From Rhizopus arrhizus (Eukaryota > Mucoromycota > Mucoromycetes > Mucorales > Rhizopodaceae), in NCBI GenBank assembly GCA_024220505.1, contig JAKZZE010000002.1:62001-126000 (forward strand): a stretch of 64,000 nucleotides of DNA, in the 5' to 3' direction. This document shows positions 1 through 12,691 of the stretch, one piece after another. Position 1 is the stretch's first letter; every line of letters starts with the position of its first letter. A program made the translations under genes and the position numbers. The notes under the pieces were generated by a model. The model saw only the letters and a program-made list of their open reading frames with translations, was not told the origin of the DNA and made no database searches.

Positions 1-503
1 GGACCAAACGGCAAGCTTTTGAGGACAGTCAAAGAGGAAATGGGAAGGTATTTCTTCCAGGTTTTTGCAAATAGGGCATAATTTAAAAGGCAGGTAAAGG
101 TTCGACCGGCAAGGCAGTTTATTATGGGTTAACCTTACCATATGTTGCGACTTTGTGGTCGAAGGAGGGAAGCGCCATAGGAGAAACCATTTTGAGGGGG
201 GAGGGGGAAGATCTGCGTATAGGGTCAAAGAAGACACTGGAGGGTTACATAGACAACAGTACCGTTTGGATGTGAGGCGTAGTTGATCACCGGGTTTTGG
301 TGTCAAGGATAAGGCTACCAGGAAAGGAGACATGTCGATATGCGTGTGAGCTACCGGGATGAACGATGAGCTGGGTCGCAAGATGACCCGGACAAAAAAA
401 GGATAAAGCTTCATATGATCAGATCGAACCCATTTAAGAAAGCGTTTTGTGAGGTATGGGTGTAGAGAGATTTCACTAGAAGATTTAGGTCGTAAGATGC
501 CAA
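1..503 (-). pseudogene. LINE ORF2 C-terminal fragment (zf-RVT-like zinc-binding region)
   Basis: Translation of the minus strand below about position 330 gives a segment reading WRFPPS, then NKLPCRSNLY, then CPICKNLEEIPSHFLFDCP and AVW. The spacing of C-x2-C, H and C, with the trailing tryptophan, is that of the zinc-binding region at the C-terminus of fungal and plant LINE reverse transcriptases. The upstream half (about 503 to 330) is interrupted by stops and has no recognisable polymerase motif such as a FADD-type catalytic box. The fragment continues past the left edge of the window. Confidence 0.6.
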
Positions 504-1319
504 TCATGAGTGGGCCCGCCACTGGCCTTTACCAAGAACAGTGGAATGCACAGGAGCCCGAAGAGCAAAATAGGATGTGACTAGGAAGAGATCTGACCAA
601 GATGGTTGAATGAAAGAAACATTTGAAGACATTTTACAATCATAAAGGTCTAGAGCGCCAAAGATGTAATCGATACAAGATCTAGACATACCTCTAGAAA
701 ATATCACTTAGAAGAGGTGATCGATATATGATAGCCAAGAAGGAGGTGCCTGACAGGGAACTGCAGAAGAAATAGGAGTTGCATATGTGTAATTGAAATC
801 GCCAAGGACAAGATGCCTGGATGAGACATTTGGTAGCAGTGGTGTTCGGTTTTGAGCCAATGTATCAAAAAAAAACGAAGCGATCACGACTTGTTGCGGA
901 AGCATAAATCACTGTAATGTATACAGGTTCAAAGGCATCTTGTGTATGTGAGACCAAGGTAGTAATGCCACGACCACAGATACTAAATCTGGTATCCGAA
1001 AAGGACAGCAACGGAGAAAATAAATTAGACCACAGTGTGGAGCTCATAAACTGTCAGTTGCTTAGAATTGAAGATGGAAGGTTTCTTGTAATGGAATAGT
1101 CGACGCTTGAGTTCCTTGAAGCGCTAGAATATCAAGAGAACGCGTACGAAGATAACGAATGAAATGGTTTCGAACTGATACATCAGCCGTCTTGACAAGA
1201 CTGCAGCAGTTGAGAGTAGCAATTCGAAAGTTAATTGAATTTGTTTGTTGAAAGATATCCGGGGGGTTAAAAGTTTCGTGAGAGTTAGAAGCCGTACGAG
1301 TACTCAATAAAGATGTCAT
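504..1319 (-). pseudogene. LINE ORF2 endonuclease fragment (APE/exo-endo-phos type), broken
   Basis: Three overlapping open stretches (1319-1062, 905-708 and 707-504) carry successive pieces of an exonuclease-endonuclease-phosphatase domain: an N-terminal RIATLNCCSL strand followed by LDILALQGT, where the functional enzyme normally has a glutamate (here Gln), then a LVLGDFN strand, then SCIDYIF. The usual SDH box near the end reads SDL, so a catalytic histidine also appears lost. The fragment ends with GKGQWRAH, which in related elements sits just before the reverse transcriptase, followed by a stop. At least two frameshifts are needed to connect the pieces. This is a dead copy. Confidence 0.65.
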
Positions 1320-1330
1320 ATTAATAAAGA

Positions 1331-2824
1331 TTATTGAGAAGGTAGAGGGTCTACACTACTATATGATGCGACCAGATGTTCAGAGGTAATCCCTCCCTGT
1401 GTATCGATACTCATATCATCATTATTAGCTAGATCGTTGGAAGTCGTGTGAATAGAAGGGTCAGGATACCCCATCATTTCTGTATCCTCATTGGAAGTCA
1501 GAGGCTTGCCAGAGAGTTTCGTTTGATGGGGTACGTAGAATTCACAATCACGATGTTGTTTACCAACATGGCTTTCTTTCTTACAGTGTGGACAGACCTT
1601 AACAGCTGGAACAACAGGAATTATACTGTTATTAGTATAGGTGGAATCTTCAGATGTCAACATCTTATTAGTAGCTGAACGTAGAACCCAGGCATACTTT
1701 GACTTCTCACTTCCAGGCTGCTTAAGAATAGTAGGAATACCTGAAGCCTCTTGCACTGTAATAGGTGTTACAACCAGAAGTGAGGTGGTCTCTATATTAG
1801 CCTCATCAGACACGACAAAACCTTTATCAAGAGAAGTGACTGAATCGGAAGTGCTGATAGGAGGTTTCTCAGTAGCCGACATAACAAGTGTTTTACGGGT
1901 TTTCTTGCTGGGAGCGTCCGAGACTCCATATATATTCTTTCTATCACAGTATTTAGCGATATGTCCGGATTCATTGCGCCAATAGCAGATAGTAGCTTGC
2001 CGTCGAACTTGAAAATATTTCAAAGGATGATCGCCATGATAGTAGTGACAGCAAGGCTTCATGGATGACCAGATGACGTGAACATTAATGGATATATCAT
2101 CAAGAAGAAAAGCTGATGTAGCCGAGGTCGAATAAGCAAGATGTTGATAAACCCAATGGACATTGTGCTGAAGTTCTGGGCGAGTAGTCTCATCACGATG
2201 CTGATTGGATTCAGAGAACTTTTCCAAGACAACATAACCTTTTTCTGAATAAATTCCAGAGGTTTCTCTGATGGTGCCACTATCTACGATATGGCCGAAA
2301 GACGATAAGTTACGTTGAATGTCAGAATGGAGTTGAGCAAGTTTTCTATCGCGACGACCATATTAATGGGGAATACCTGCCAAGGTAACTTTCACCTGTT
2401 CGGCACTTGGTGAAAGAGAAGGAAATGCATGAAAACGGTCAGTAAAAGAAGGGAGTTGAAGACCCTCCGTACATAATCGCTCATACATCGCCGGGAAAAC
2501 GGTGAGCTCAGCGTACAAACGTTGATATTCTCGATGGATTTGGTCTGCGACTGCCCAAAGATGTTCATTGCCCTGACAGAACATTGTAAGTTCTGTTAAA
2601 AATATCTTCTTATCCTTGACAGTTGTAATGTCCACAAAGATGGAATTAGGGACAGAACCTTTTAGAAAGGAATGAGTGGTTTGCGCGTTGAGATTCGAAG
2701 GACTCATTTCTGCGGTAGTATCAGGTTGTCCAATCCCGATACCATGCGATTGGGTAATGGGGTTATTGGTCGAAATTGGAAGAAAGCTAGATGTCTTCTG
2801 GTAGCCAGCATGAACAACATTCAC
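1331..2824 (-). pseudogene. LINE ORF1 remnant with degenerate zinc knuckle
   Basis: Two open stretches, 2824-2363 and about 2280-1331, together give some 450 residues with a frame break between them near 2300. The second half contains a CYWRNESGHIAKYC segment, which resembles a CCHC zinc knuckle (C-x2-C-x3-GH-x4-C) in which the second cysteine has become arginine. A second cysteine/histidine cluster (CPHCKKESHVGKQHRDC) lies further downstream near 1575. Such clusters are usual in ORF1 proteins of fungal LINEs, which bind the element RNA. The first half is not recognisable. ORF1 ends 11 bases before the endonuclease part begins, consistent with a dicistronic element. Confidence 0.55.
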
Positions 2825-3025
2825 CCATGAGTTTTTTTGGTTTTGTGTGTAAAATTACCTTGTTAGGAGCTAAAAATTCTTTATCGAAAAGAACCATGGT
2901 TGTTAATTCTCATCTTAATCTTTTATGAGTGTAAATTAAAAGTATGATTTTATAAACAAATATTATTATTATTTAAAAAAAGAGGGTAGATATAAGCAAA
3001 GAAAAGATAGCATTAAATGATGTGC

Positions 3026-4978
3026 TTAGGTTTTTTTATAAAACGAAGAATGAGAAGTGAAATTGTCTTGTAAATCAATATAATTCTCTTGTGATTGACC
3101 TAAAAACAAATTTGCATTGCTTGATGCATGAGCCTGCCTTGTGTTTTGATTTACATAGTTGGGATAATTAGGTGAAAAGGTGTTATTGTCCATCAGTAAA
3201 GATGATTGATAAGAATCATTTGTATTATTCAACTTGATTTGCGGTTGCATTTTCAAAATACTGTTTGTTGGTAGAATCGATTGCCTCACTTGTGATTTTA
3301 TATCCTGTCGCTTTTTAAATGGTGGCTGTTGACAGAAAAAAGAAGACTTTTGGCCTGGATGGTTTGGCGAGTGGAGGACGGCTGCTGTATTTTGCTGCTG
3401 AGAATCCTTTTTGGATGATCTGAGTTCGATGTTGTTTTGAAAGAGAGAGTCTACGGGTGAGTACAGCTTTTGATTATTCCACAAGTTATAATCAGTTTGA
3501 AAATGTTCCATATCCAAATCATCATCATATTGATTAGAGTCAATACCCAAATTGTTTGCCAAGGATTCAACATTCATCTGAAGCATCTCAATCTCTTCAG
3601 TAATCGATTGAGCAGAACGACCGGCTGTATTTAAAGTATGTGAAAGATCAGGAGCAAAGCAAGCTTTGGGTTCTTTTATCACAGGTGCAGTAGTATGTCC
3701 GACCATGTCAGTTTTCACTGGCATCTTTTCCTGTGGCTGATCTTGGTTGCTAGCAGAATAAAGTTTCAAAACTGAAGACAATACATTTGTTAATGTAGTA
3801 GGACCAATGCCAGCACTTGAAGACTTGATCCTATTCACTTCTTCTTGATTGATCGTGATGTCCGCTAATGACGCAGCCTCTTCAATTAACGGTCTCGGTA
3901 ACATATCTGGTTTGCCTAATTATATCTTTTATAAGTATTCTTTTTCATTTATATTTTATTTTTATTACCTATCGCAAGAGCAGGTGAATCATCAGAGAAC
4001 ACAGCTGTCAAGAAGAGCAGAATCTTTTCAATTGCCTCTTGATGTCTGTGATATTTTTCTCTTGAATTCAGTGTTTCCTGCCAGAGGATTTCATTGTCTC
4101 TTTGAAGTTCTTTTAGTTGATCTCCCATTGCTGTCTGATGCTTTTTGACAATAATCAGATTGTCTGCAAAATAAGTCGTGTTCTTCAAATCACCATCTGT
4201 TGGATCTCGATCCTTATTCTTCTTCCTTGTCACTAATATCAATAAATCAGGTCTTCCCTTTTGAAAATGTGGATTGCTGAATTCCCATATTTCATGTTCA
4301 TTTTCTGCTATCATGACACCTTGCTGAATATGCGGTATTTTATGAAAATCATACATGTTCAACTGACGGACAAAGGAAGCAAAAGTATTGTGCTTATAAA
4401 ACCTTGGCAGTACTATCTTTGCGAATTCTTCATGTTTCCTCACTTTAAAAATATGAGGATTCAATCGCTTTATGTTTATCTTTAGTTTACCTATAAAAGA
4501 CAATCCATCTTTTGACCACTGAACTAAATCATTTGTGGATGCGTCATCAACCATACTATAAAAAGTGATTAGTCTATCATTCTCATATAGAATGTGTGCA
4601 TGTATACTTTACTCGAATAAACGGGCACGTGAATAGTGCACACACACACACAGTCATTGCATTTTATATTTACTTGTATAACTTATTCAAGAACGCTGGG
4701 ACACTACGTTGCGTAGTTAATTTTTGAGTTGTATGACCAGAGCAAGGACTAGAATGATTTTCTTGGGATGATTTATCTCCAAATGAATCCATATGTTGAT
4801 TTTCAGTGGATGCCATAGATAAGAATCCAGAATCAGAAAGATTATTAGAAAGTATATTAAATGATGTTGGCTCTGTAAGGGAAGAAGAGGAATAGGATCG
4901 CTTCCTTCCTACTAAAGGTAGTTGTTTTAAACCTTTTTGTTGTAATTTTTGTATAGGTTGAGATGGATATGTATTCAT
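3026..4978 (-). CDS. Heat shock factor-type transcription factor
   Basis: Three exons (4978-4674, 4555-3969, 3915-3026) join in phase to a 593-residue protein. The HSF DNA-binding domain starts at about residue 92 with PAFLNKLYN-MVDD, spanning the first intron, and contains the recognition-helix signature FASFVRQLNMYDFHK and the closing WEFSNPHFQKGRPDLL. A heptad-rich segment follows (about residues 215-275), as expected for the HR-A/B trimerisation coiled coil. The C-terminal 300 residues are rich in N, Q, S and acidic patches and probably activate transcription. The family binds arrays of nGAAn pentamers in nuclear DNA and drives stress genes. The third exon could start at 3915 or ten bases later (both acceptors keep the frame). 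Start chosen at the first ATG of the exon before the conserved domain. No clear orthology to Hsf1, Sfl1 or Skn7 can be set from here; there is no receiver domain. Confidence 0.88.
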
Positions 4979-7900
4979 GTTAGCTTTGTAGATTTTACTT
5001 AAAAAGTATAATAATCCAACTAAAATAAAGGGAATTAGATTTTTTTTTTTTTTTTTTTTTATAAAAAATGTGAATTTTACCTTTTATAAAAAAAACTGCA
5101 AAGATGAAGAAAGAGGGAAAAAAAAAGAAAATACTAGGATTATGAATTTAAAAGGGATAAGAATTTTTTTTTATCTCCAATTCCAAAAAAGTTGAAAAAC
5201 TTAAAAATGCCCTAATTATACACTATACTTTACTCGGAACTGGACGTGTGTTTCACAACGTATGGTTTTTTTGTAATGGTCAACGAAAAAAAAAAAGAGG
5301 CTTAATTCTGTATGCAATTGTCGGTTTGTGTCTGGGTCTCCTGCTTTAAATAAAAAATCGGCATTTTTTTTTAGGATTAATCATGAGATTATCCATTTTT
5401 ATAAAAATCGAAATTTTTTAGCTCGAAAAAAAAAAAAACTTTAAACCAATTTCCCTTTTTATCAAAAACTAGTTTTTTTTTCTTCTTTTGCAAGGAGAAA
5501 CGTCATTTACTAGTTCAGTTTTCTCTGAAACTAACCAAAAAAAACCATATACTTTTTAATCTTTTTATGCTATTATTTAAATAACGCTATCAAAAAATAG
5601 TTTTGCGTTATAGTCTATTTTCTTATTCTGACTGGATTTAACTGACCTCCCTACATAATTGACGTGGTCCCTTAGTTTGAGGATTATATAAATGCATCTT
5701 TAAAAAATGTTATAAAATCCAATGATACTTTCTAGACTTTTCAAAATGATAAAGGAACAAACATGGTCCTTTTGCCTCGCTGCTCCTATTATTATGTAAT
5801 GTAGATATATTATAAATGCTATTTTTTTTTATGTATAAAATAACTTTCCAAGTCATCCAAAGAATTAACTTGAACGATTTGTTGTTTTGTGCCATCACAA
5901 AGAGTGTCGTGTATTTTGATTATGCTTATTGGTTTGTATCACGAAACATAGCCAGCGGCTAGGTACGGTACTACCTATTGGGTAGCTTGGTAACACATGC
6001 GTCATAGTCATTTCGTTTTCTCTTCACCTCCTCTTTGAATACTCTTTTTTTTTTTTTTTTTTTTTTTCACTCTCGCAGTGATAGTTGATTTTTGCAAACA
6101 GCAATACATGAATAGCATTCCGAGCATAATATAATCAGAGTAGAGACCAGCATTTGACGTTGTATTAACCGTACCTCATAGTATATATTTTTTGGGGATG
6201 TCAAGTATTCCCTATTGTTTTCACTGCTTTTAAAAGAATTTGTTCATTTAAAGCTTTCAAATTTCTCTTATTCATCAAATACAAAAAAAACAGCTTCAAT
6301 TAAACAAGCCCAACGCATGAAAAAAAAAAAGTATTTCTAGAACCATGTAAATAAGAGGAAATTTTTCAATATTGACGCACTGTTTTTTATAGGAGAACTA
6401 ACAAGCAAAAGATGCAGGGAGGTAATACTAAATTTTGTATCGTAAGGAGACATTTGAAGTTAACGGTTATACCATGATCTTGGCTTTATTTTTAATATCA
6501 AACTGTTATTCTCTTGTGTATGTCTCCTTTTTTACAGACCTCTCTCTGTTACTTGGTTCCTATTATAGGGTTCACAGAACAGTATATCACGTAGTCAGAT
6601 AATGTAGTATATATAAAATATATCAATATTCTTTACAAGTCATTCTTAAGTAATATCTATCTCAAAGGATATATTTTTAGTGATAAACAAAAGTTCTGTG
6701 TACACTCTAGAAATCTTTTTTTTTTTTTTGAATCCTTGAAAAATAATCAAGATTCAAGGTTAGTCATTGAATGCGTTTGAAATGGCTAGGCAACGGTCAA
6801 TCAATTTATAAAGGGTCTTGTAGGTAAAGTTACCGTATAACACCTACATTATAAAGAATCATTAAACAAAGTAAAGATAGACAAGTACGAGACTACGGTA
6901 CATAACAGAAGATGATCTAGTAAAAATCATATGAAAATGGAGTAAAATATGACAGATCGTGGGAAATAGTCTTTGTAGTGGATCATTTGCAGTGTTAACC
7001 TATGTATTTGTACACTTTCTGTCTTGTGTTGCATTTCATAAAAGAGACATTAAGAAGCTTGATAAACTATTATTAAGCGACTGGATAAAGTAAAGAGCGC
7101 AATTGGGTTAAAAGAAAGTAGATTGTGGTGAATATAGGATTAAAAAACGAACCCATTCCGAACCTATTAAAATAATTGGATACCACAGAAAGATATACTC
7201 TGCGGCTATTAGTATTGCTGAATTGCAACCAACTACACAAATCTAAAGTATCCCTTGCGGCAATATGTCTAAATCAATAAAATTGGGACAATCACTATTG
7301 TACAAAACAGTGAACTTTATATTCTTGATGTAAGTCGACCTCTCTAGGATAATTCATTACTTCAAAGCAAGTTTAATACAAGAACTTTATAAAGAATACA
7401 TCATGTATTGTTCCACTTGTTTGATATTAATTCAGTTATTCGTTTTATTACGTGTTTTAATGATACAAATTCAACGAGTTGTTTTATAAATTACAATTTC
7501 TTTATATCCTTAAAGTTAGCAATGCGTAAAATATAGTTTATGAACTTTCTTCATTTAGTTCAATTAACCTACAACTCTATTCAATTCAAGTTTATAAAAT
7601 AGGAGAATCATAACCAGGTTAGGAGATAAAAGAGAATTTTAAAATGCGGACAATCAAATAAACCGCTACTGTTCTGAAAACATTCATTTCAAAGTTTAGC
7701 AAATCGTTTTGAATCATGTAGCAGACATACCTCCTATCATATATTGAATGGCAATTTGCCTATTCTATTCAAAACCTTTATTACTGCTCTCATCAATAAT
7801 GATAATTAAAAAAGGTTATAAATTATTCATAAAAAAACATGTAAAAAAGTGGGACAAGAATGAGAACTTTTTATAATACTGAATCATCATGTTCGTATTT

Positions 7901-8953
7901 GACCTCCTAATAATAAGAAAGGTATAATTGCTGTGTACAATGACCTTGAAAGGATATCTTAAGAGAAACCAAGAGTTTTGTTCTGCAAGCCGACTTATAA
8001 AACTTAAGAGACATTTCTTTTAGCATCTTCATATGTGCTGATGATCTGCAAATACCTCTTTTCGTTCAACATGACTTGGTATGCCTTTGAATCAATCACC
8101 CTCCTGGCTTACCTAGGCACTGCATCATCTTAAATTTACAACTGATTCTGTGATATGACATATTCTATCACAAAATGGATTCTAGTGTCAATAGTACATT
8201 TCTTTAGATGGCTCAGAAGCCCTTTGTGTCCTTTGAGAAGGTTTTTGTACTAGGCCTTTTTTTTGTTCCGCCCTTCTTTTTTGCTAGGCTTGAAATTGGT
8301 GGCTTTTTTCGTTTTCTCTCTTCTTTATGATCCTGAACGTTAACATGTAATCTGTTTCAAGAAAACTTTTTGCACACATAAAAATTGTTATCATCAAAGG
8401 ATGGTTTGTGTTATAAATTTTTTATATATAAAATATGCAGATGATCTCGGAAAAAATACATTATGCTTTTTATTACTACTTTTATAGTAACACGATTTAA
8501 ATTATAAAACATGTCTGTGATATTAAACAAAAATAAAAGTAAATCTTTTAAGAACAATATAGCTTTATGTACAAAAGTCACCAAATCAAGTATGTAAAAT
8601 GCATACGAATGTGGTGTTCATGAAAATGGAATCTTGTCTACTAAAGCACTTTTGTGTGTGAAAAAGGATAACGTAAGAATTTTGATAAACACATTTGCTA
8701 AGCGATATGGAAAAAAGTAAACGGAAAAATTATGTGTTCTTGGTTTAGGCTAAATAGAAAGCACAGGAATTAAGGTTTCATTTTTTCAAACAATTCAAAT
8801 TTCTAAAAGAGGGTAAAAAATAATTTGATTTCAATTTCTGGGATAAACGTTTTCTCCAGATTTTCCAAAATTCATATAAACCGGGTTGCATTAACTTATT
8901 TTTTTCTTCTTTTTTCTTAAAAAAAAAAAAGAATAAATCAGCTTATCTTAAAT
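4979..8953. other. Long non-coding interval between divergent HSF and P450 genes
   Basis: Nearly 4 kb without a supported gene. It holds T/A homopolymers (about 5041-5060 and 6045-6067) and otherwise AT-rich unique-looking DNA. The open frame at 5710-5898 has no coding character. The two flanking genes are transcribed away from each other, so both promoters must lie here. I saw no tRNA, no terminal repeats and no convincing array of heat shock elements by eye. Confidence 0.6.
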
Positions 8954-11900
8954 ATGTCAACGGATAACTTGACTACGCTCATTATCGTCCTAAAAAATGA
9001 AATCAATATTGAAAAAGAAGGATGTATTATTCAATTTGGTAACGGAGCAAACCTTGACACAATCCGTGCCCTTGCAGCTGAAAAACTAAATATTACGGAT
9101 GGCTATGCAAACATCCGACTTTTAAATTCAAAGGGTGAGCTGTTTGATAGTATTGATAAAGTACGAAATCAGCAAGTTGTTTACGTTGACATAACAACGA
9201 AAATTCAAGAAACAATTCCCGGGCCGATGAAGCTTCCATTTGTTGGAAATTTGTATGATATGGTCCCCAACTTGTAAGTAGTGCTATAGAAGCAAAGATC
9301 TCGATTTACAACTTGGTTTGTAGAGTAGAAGGTTGGATGCATCAATTTGAAAAGTATGGACCTGTAGTCGAAATTTCTCTTTTAGGCAAGATTCTTGTTG
9401 GTACAAACAGTCCTGCTGTTGCTGAGGTTTTTGCAAGGGAATCAGAATATTTTACCAAAAAAATTACAAAGTCAGGTTTAGGTGAAGTCAAAGAGTTTGC
9501 TGGACAAGGCCTGTTTACTACTGATACAGACGAGATGGACTGGCAACTGGCTCATAAACTTTTGATGCCCGCCTTTAGTCCTCGTGCTATTAAAGTAAAA
9601 ATAAAATAAAAGACTAATCCCTAACGAAAATAAAATATTCTAATTACAAAAATAGGCTTATCAAGTTGAAATGGCTATCATTGCTCAACAAACAATTAAT
9701 GTACTTGAGCAATTTAAACCTCATGAACCAGTGGAAATCATTGAATGGACAACAAACCTTACATTTGAAACAATTGGTCGTATTGGCTTTGGTTATGATT
9801 TCAATCTTTTAGTTGGACGAGATCAAGAGCAAAATCCTTTTATTGAAGCCATGGGTTACTGTCTAAAACTAGCACTTCAGCGTATGCAACAAGCTCAATT
9901 TGTAAAGCAGCTACCTATCGAAGCCAACCGTCGCTTTGATCGCTCAGTACGTTTAATGCACGACATTGTAGAAAATGTGATCCGTGAACGTAAGGAGAGT
10001 CCTGATGCTAGCAACAAAGAAAAGGATCTTTTGGGATACATGTTAAACGCTCGAGATGAACACAACCTTGGCTTATCAGACGATAACATTAGAGATCAGG
10101 TAGTCACCTTTTTGATTGCCGGTCACGACACGACAGCAAATACGTTAGCATGGACTTTGTACGAATTAGCAAAGCATCCAGAAGTACAAGCAAAGGTGTT
10201 ACAAGAAATTGCGGACAATCACATCACACATGAAGAGGCCCCCACTCCTGAGCAAATTTCTAATCTTAAATACATGCACCAAGTCTTTAAAGAAGTTCTC
10301 CGCAAGTATCCTCCTGTTCGTAACTTGGGCAAATTTTGTAAAAAAGATTGTATTCTCCCAGGCGGTTACAAGATTAAGGCTGGAACGCCTTGTACTGTTC
10401 AAGTGTACGCTATGCATCATAATAAGGATGTGTACCCTGATCCAGAGCATTTTGATCCTGAACGTTGGAACCCTGAAGAAGAACAAAAACGTTCTCGATT
10501 TGCTTGGTTGCCTTTCAGTACAGGCCCTCGAGCCTGTATTGGTATGGCTTTTGCTCTGCAAGAAGCAAAGACTGTTTTATCTATGCTCTTGCATCGTTTT
10601 GACTTTAGACATGATGGTCCAAAGGTTAGATGGGATCCCAAGATGGCTACTACGAAACCACAAGACTTGTTCATGACAATACACCCACGTGAAAACTTTC
10701 CAGAGCCAAACGGAAAGGCCGCTTCAAAAAAGTCCGCTACGGTGACGGAAAGAGATGCAAAGCAAACTGCGCTGCCTGTGATTTCTGACACTATCGACAC
10801 TAAAGTTGAATTACCTCCTATTACCTTCTTGTACGGTACTCAGACAGGTACCGCTCAAGACTATGCAACCATTCTATCAGAACAAGCCAGAAGCTTTGGT
10901 TTCACACAAGTCACTCTTTGTGAAATGGACAAATGGAAAGTACTGGCTGATGGCAAGTTCATCTCAAACGACAAGGATAATAAAAAGCTCGATAAACAAC
11001 TGGTTGTCATCTGTACTGCTACCTACAACGGTCAACCACCTGACAATGCTGAGAACTTTGACAAATTTCTTGATAAAAAGATGAGAGAGACAGATCACGA
11101 AAACATCTTGACCGGTCTTTCTTATGCTGTCTTTGGTCTTGGTAACAAGAACTGGCGTACCTATCAACGCTTTCCTAACAAAATCAACCAATGTCTTGGT
11201 GAATTTGGTGCCGAGCGTTTCTTTACCAGTGGTGAAGGTGATAGTGACAAAGACATGGACGCTACATTTAACGATTGGTGTGCCCGCTTCTGGTCTCATC
11301 TTCTTGATACTTACGGCATCGCTGCTTCTGAATCTAATTCTGTTGTTCCTTCTGCTGCAGCAGCAAAAGAAAGCAGTGTCAAGGTCAAGTTTATTCAGCC
11401 TAGTAACAAGGAGGCATGGGAAAAGGCTACAAATGATTTCTATGGTAGCCCAAATGCTGTAATCTTGGCCAACAAGGAACTTCAGAAGGATGGCTCACCT
11501 CGCAGTACCCGCCACATCGAGATTGATATATCTAAACTACTTGGTGTTGGCGAGCAAGGCCATTTGTACCACGCAGGTGATCATTTGGAAGTGATGCCAG
11601 AGAACAGTAAGGTCATTGTAGAAGCCATTGCCTTGAAATTTGGTTGGGTATTAGACTCTGTGTTTGAGATTGATAAAGAGACTCTTTTGAATGTTTCTCC
11701 TCGTTCAGTTGCTTCCAACGTCAAGGGGCCTTGCACCATCCGCAACATGCTTACTTACTACGCCGATGTAACCTCTCCACCTTCTCGTGCTGTCCTCGGT
11801 TACTTTGCCACTCAATTGAAATTAACTGCTCCTGAAACTGCCAGTGAATTTGAAAAATTAATTATGCCTGATTCCAACAATCAAGATCAATATCCTAACT

Positions 11901-12691
11901 TTATTAAACAGCATCGTACCCTCCTGGACCTGATCTCTGCTTATCCCCAAGTCAATCGTCTTGACCTGGGACAATTCCTTGCTGGTGTTCCCGTCATCCA
12001 GCCTCGTCGGTACTCAATTGCTTGCTCGCCTCTGGTTTATCCTCAACATGCACATTTGACTGTTGGCGTAGTAGATGATGTTATCAACGACCGCCACTAT
12101 CCTGGTCTGTGTTCTTCTTTTCTGAAGGGAGCCTATGACCTCTCTATTCGTGCTACTCTCAAGTCTTGTAAAAATACATTCAGTTTGCCCCAAGACCCTA
12201 GTATTCCCTTAATCATGATCTCTGCTGGTACTGGTCTCGCACCTTTCCGTGGTTTCCTTCAAGAGCGTAAGGCTCAAATAGATATCTTGGGTCAAGATAA
12301 AGTCGCGCCTAGTGTTCTTTTCTTTGGATGCCGTCGTGCAGATCAAGATTATATCTATGAAGAAGAGCTTGAATCTTATTCAAAGAACGGTGTTTTGTCT
12401 AAATTATACGTTGTCTTTTCAAGAAATGTAGAGAAATCGCCCATTAAGTATGTCCAACATCAAATCCTCGCCAATGCTACTCAAGTTTGGAATATGCTCT
12501 ATCCTACTGACAACAATGCAAAACCAGCTGCTGTCTACATCTGTGGTAGCGGGGCTATGAGTCGCGATGTACGTCATACTTTTTATAATCTGGCTGTTTC
12601 ATTTGGTGTGGCTGCTACTGAAGAAGAGGCAGAGGCACTTATCCTCAAGCTTATTGACGAAAAGAGATATAATGAAGACGTTTGGGGTTAA
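8954..12691 (+). CDS. Self-sufficient cytochrome P450-reductase fusion (CYP505/P450foxy/BM3-like) with N-terminal extra domain
   Basis: Exons 8954-9273, 9324-9594 and 9656-12691 give 1208 residues, longer than the roughly 1050-1070 of BM3 and P450foxy. Residues 1-85 form a small extra domain (see findings). The P450 starts at IPGPMKLPFVGN (about 88-99); I-helix AGHDTT is at 352-357, ExxR (EVLR) at 410-413, and the heme loop FSTGPRACIG puts the thiolate cysteine at about 491. A flexodoxin-type FMN domain follows (TQTGTAQD about 591-598, YNGQPPDNA, GLGNKNW), then the FAD part (RRYSIACS, GLCSSFL) and NADPH part (SAGTGLAPFRG about 1052, CGSGAMSRDV), ending in a C-terminal DVWG. NADPH electrons pass through FAD and FMN to heme within one chain. 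Known relatives hydroxylate fatty acids near the omega end; that substrate is an inference here. No N-terminal membrane anchor, so probably soluble. Confidence 0.93.

Larger units (their letters stand above)
1..2824 (-). mobile_element. Degraded non-LTR (LINE) retrotransposon
   Basis: Read on the minus strand, this stretch holds the parts of a two-ORF LINE in the expected order: an ORF1 with a zinc-knuckle-like segment (2824 down to 1331), an endonuclease start (1319 down to about 504), and a reverse-transcriptase-type zinc-binding tail (about 500 down to 1, running off the window). Frameshifts and stops break every part. The reverse transcriptase core that should lie between endonuclease and tail is absent, so this copy cannot move by itself. 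I see no poly-A tail or target-site duplication because the 3' end is outside the window. The family assignment (LINE with APE-type endonuclease) rests on motifs only. Confidence 0.75.

Noticed and set aside
10199..11462. Long antisense and alternative-frame ORFs within the P450 gene
   Set aside because: They are shadows of the strongly supported P450-reductase reading frame.
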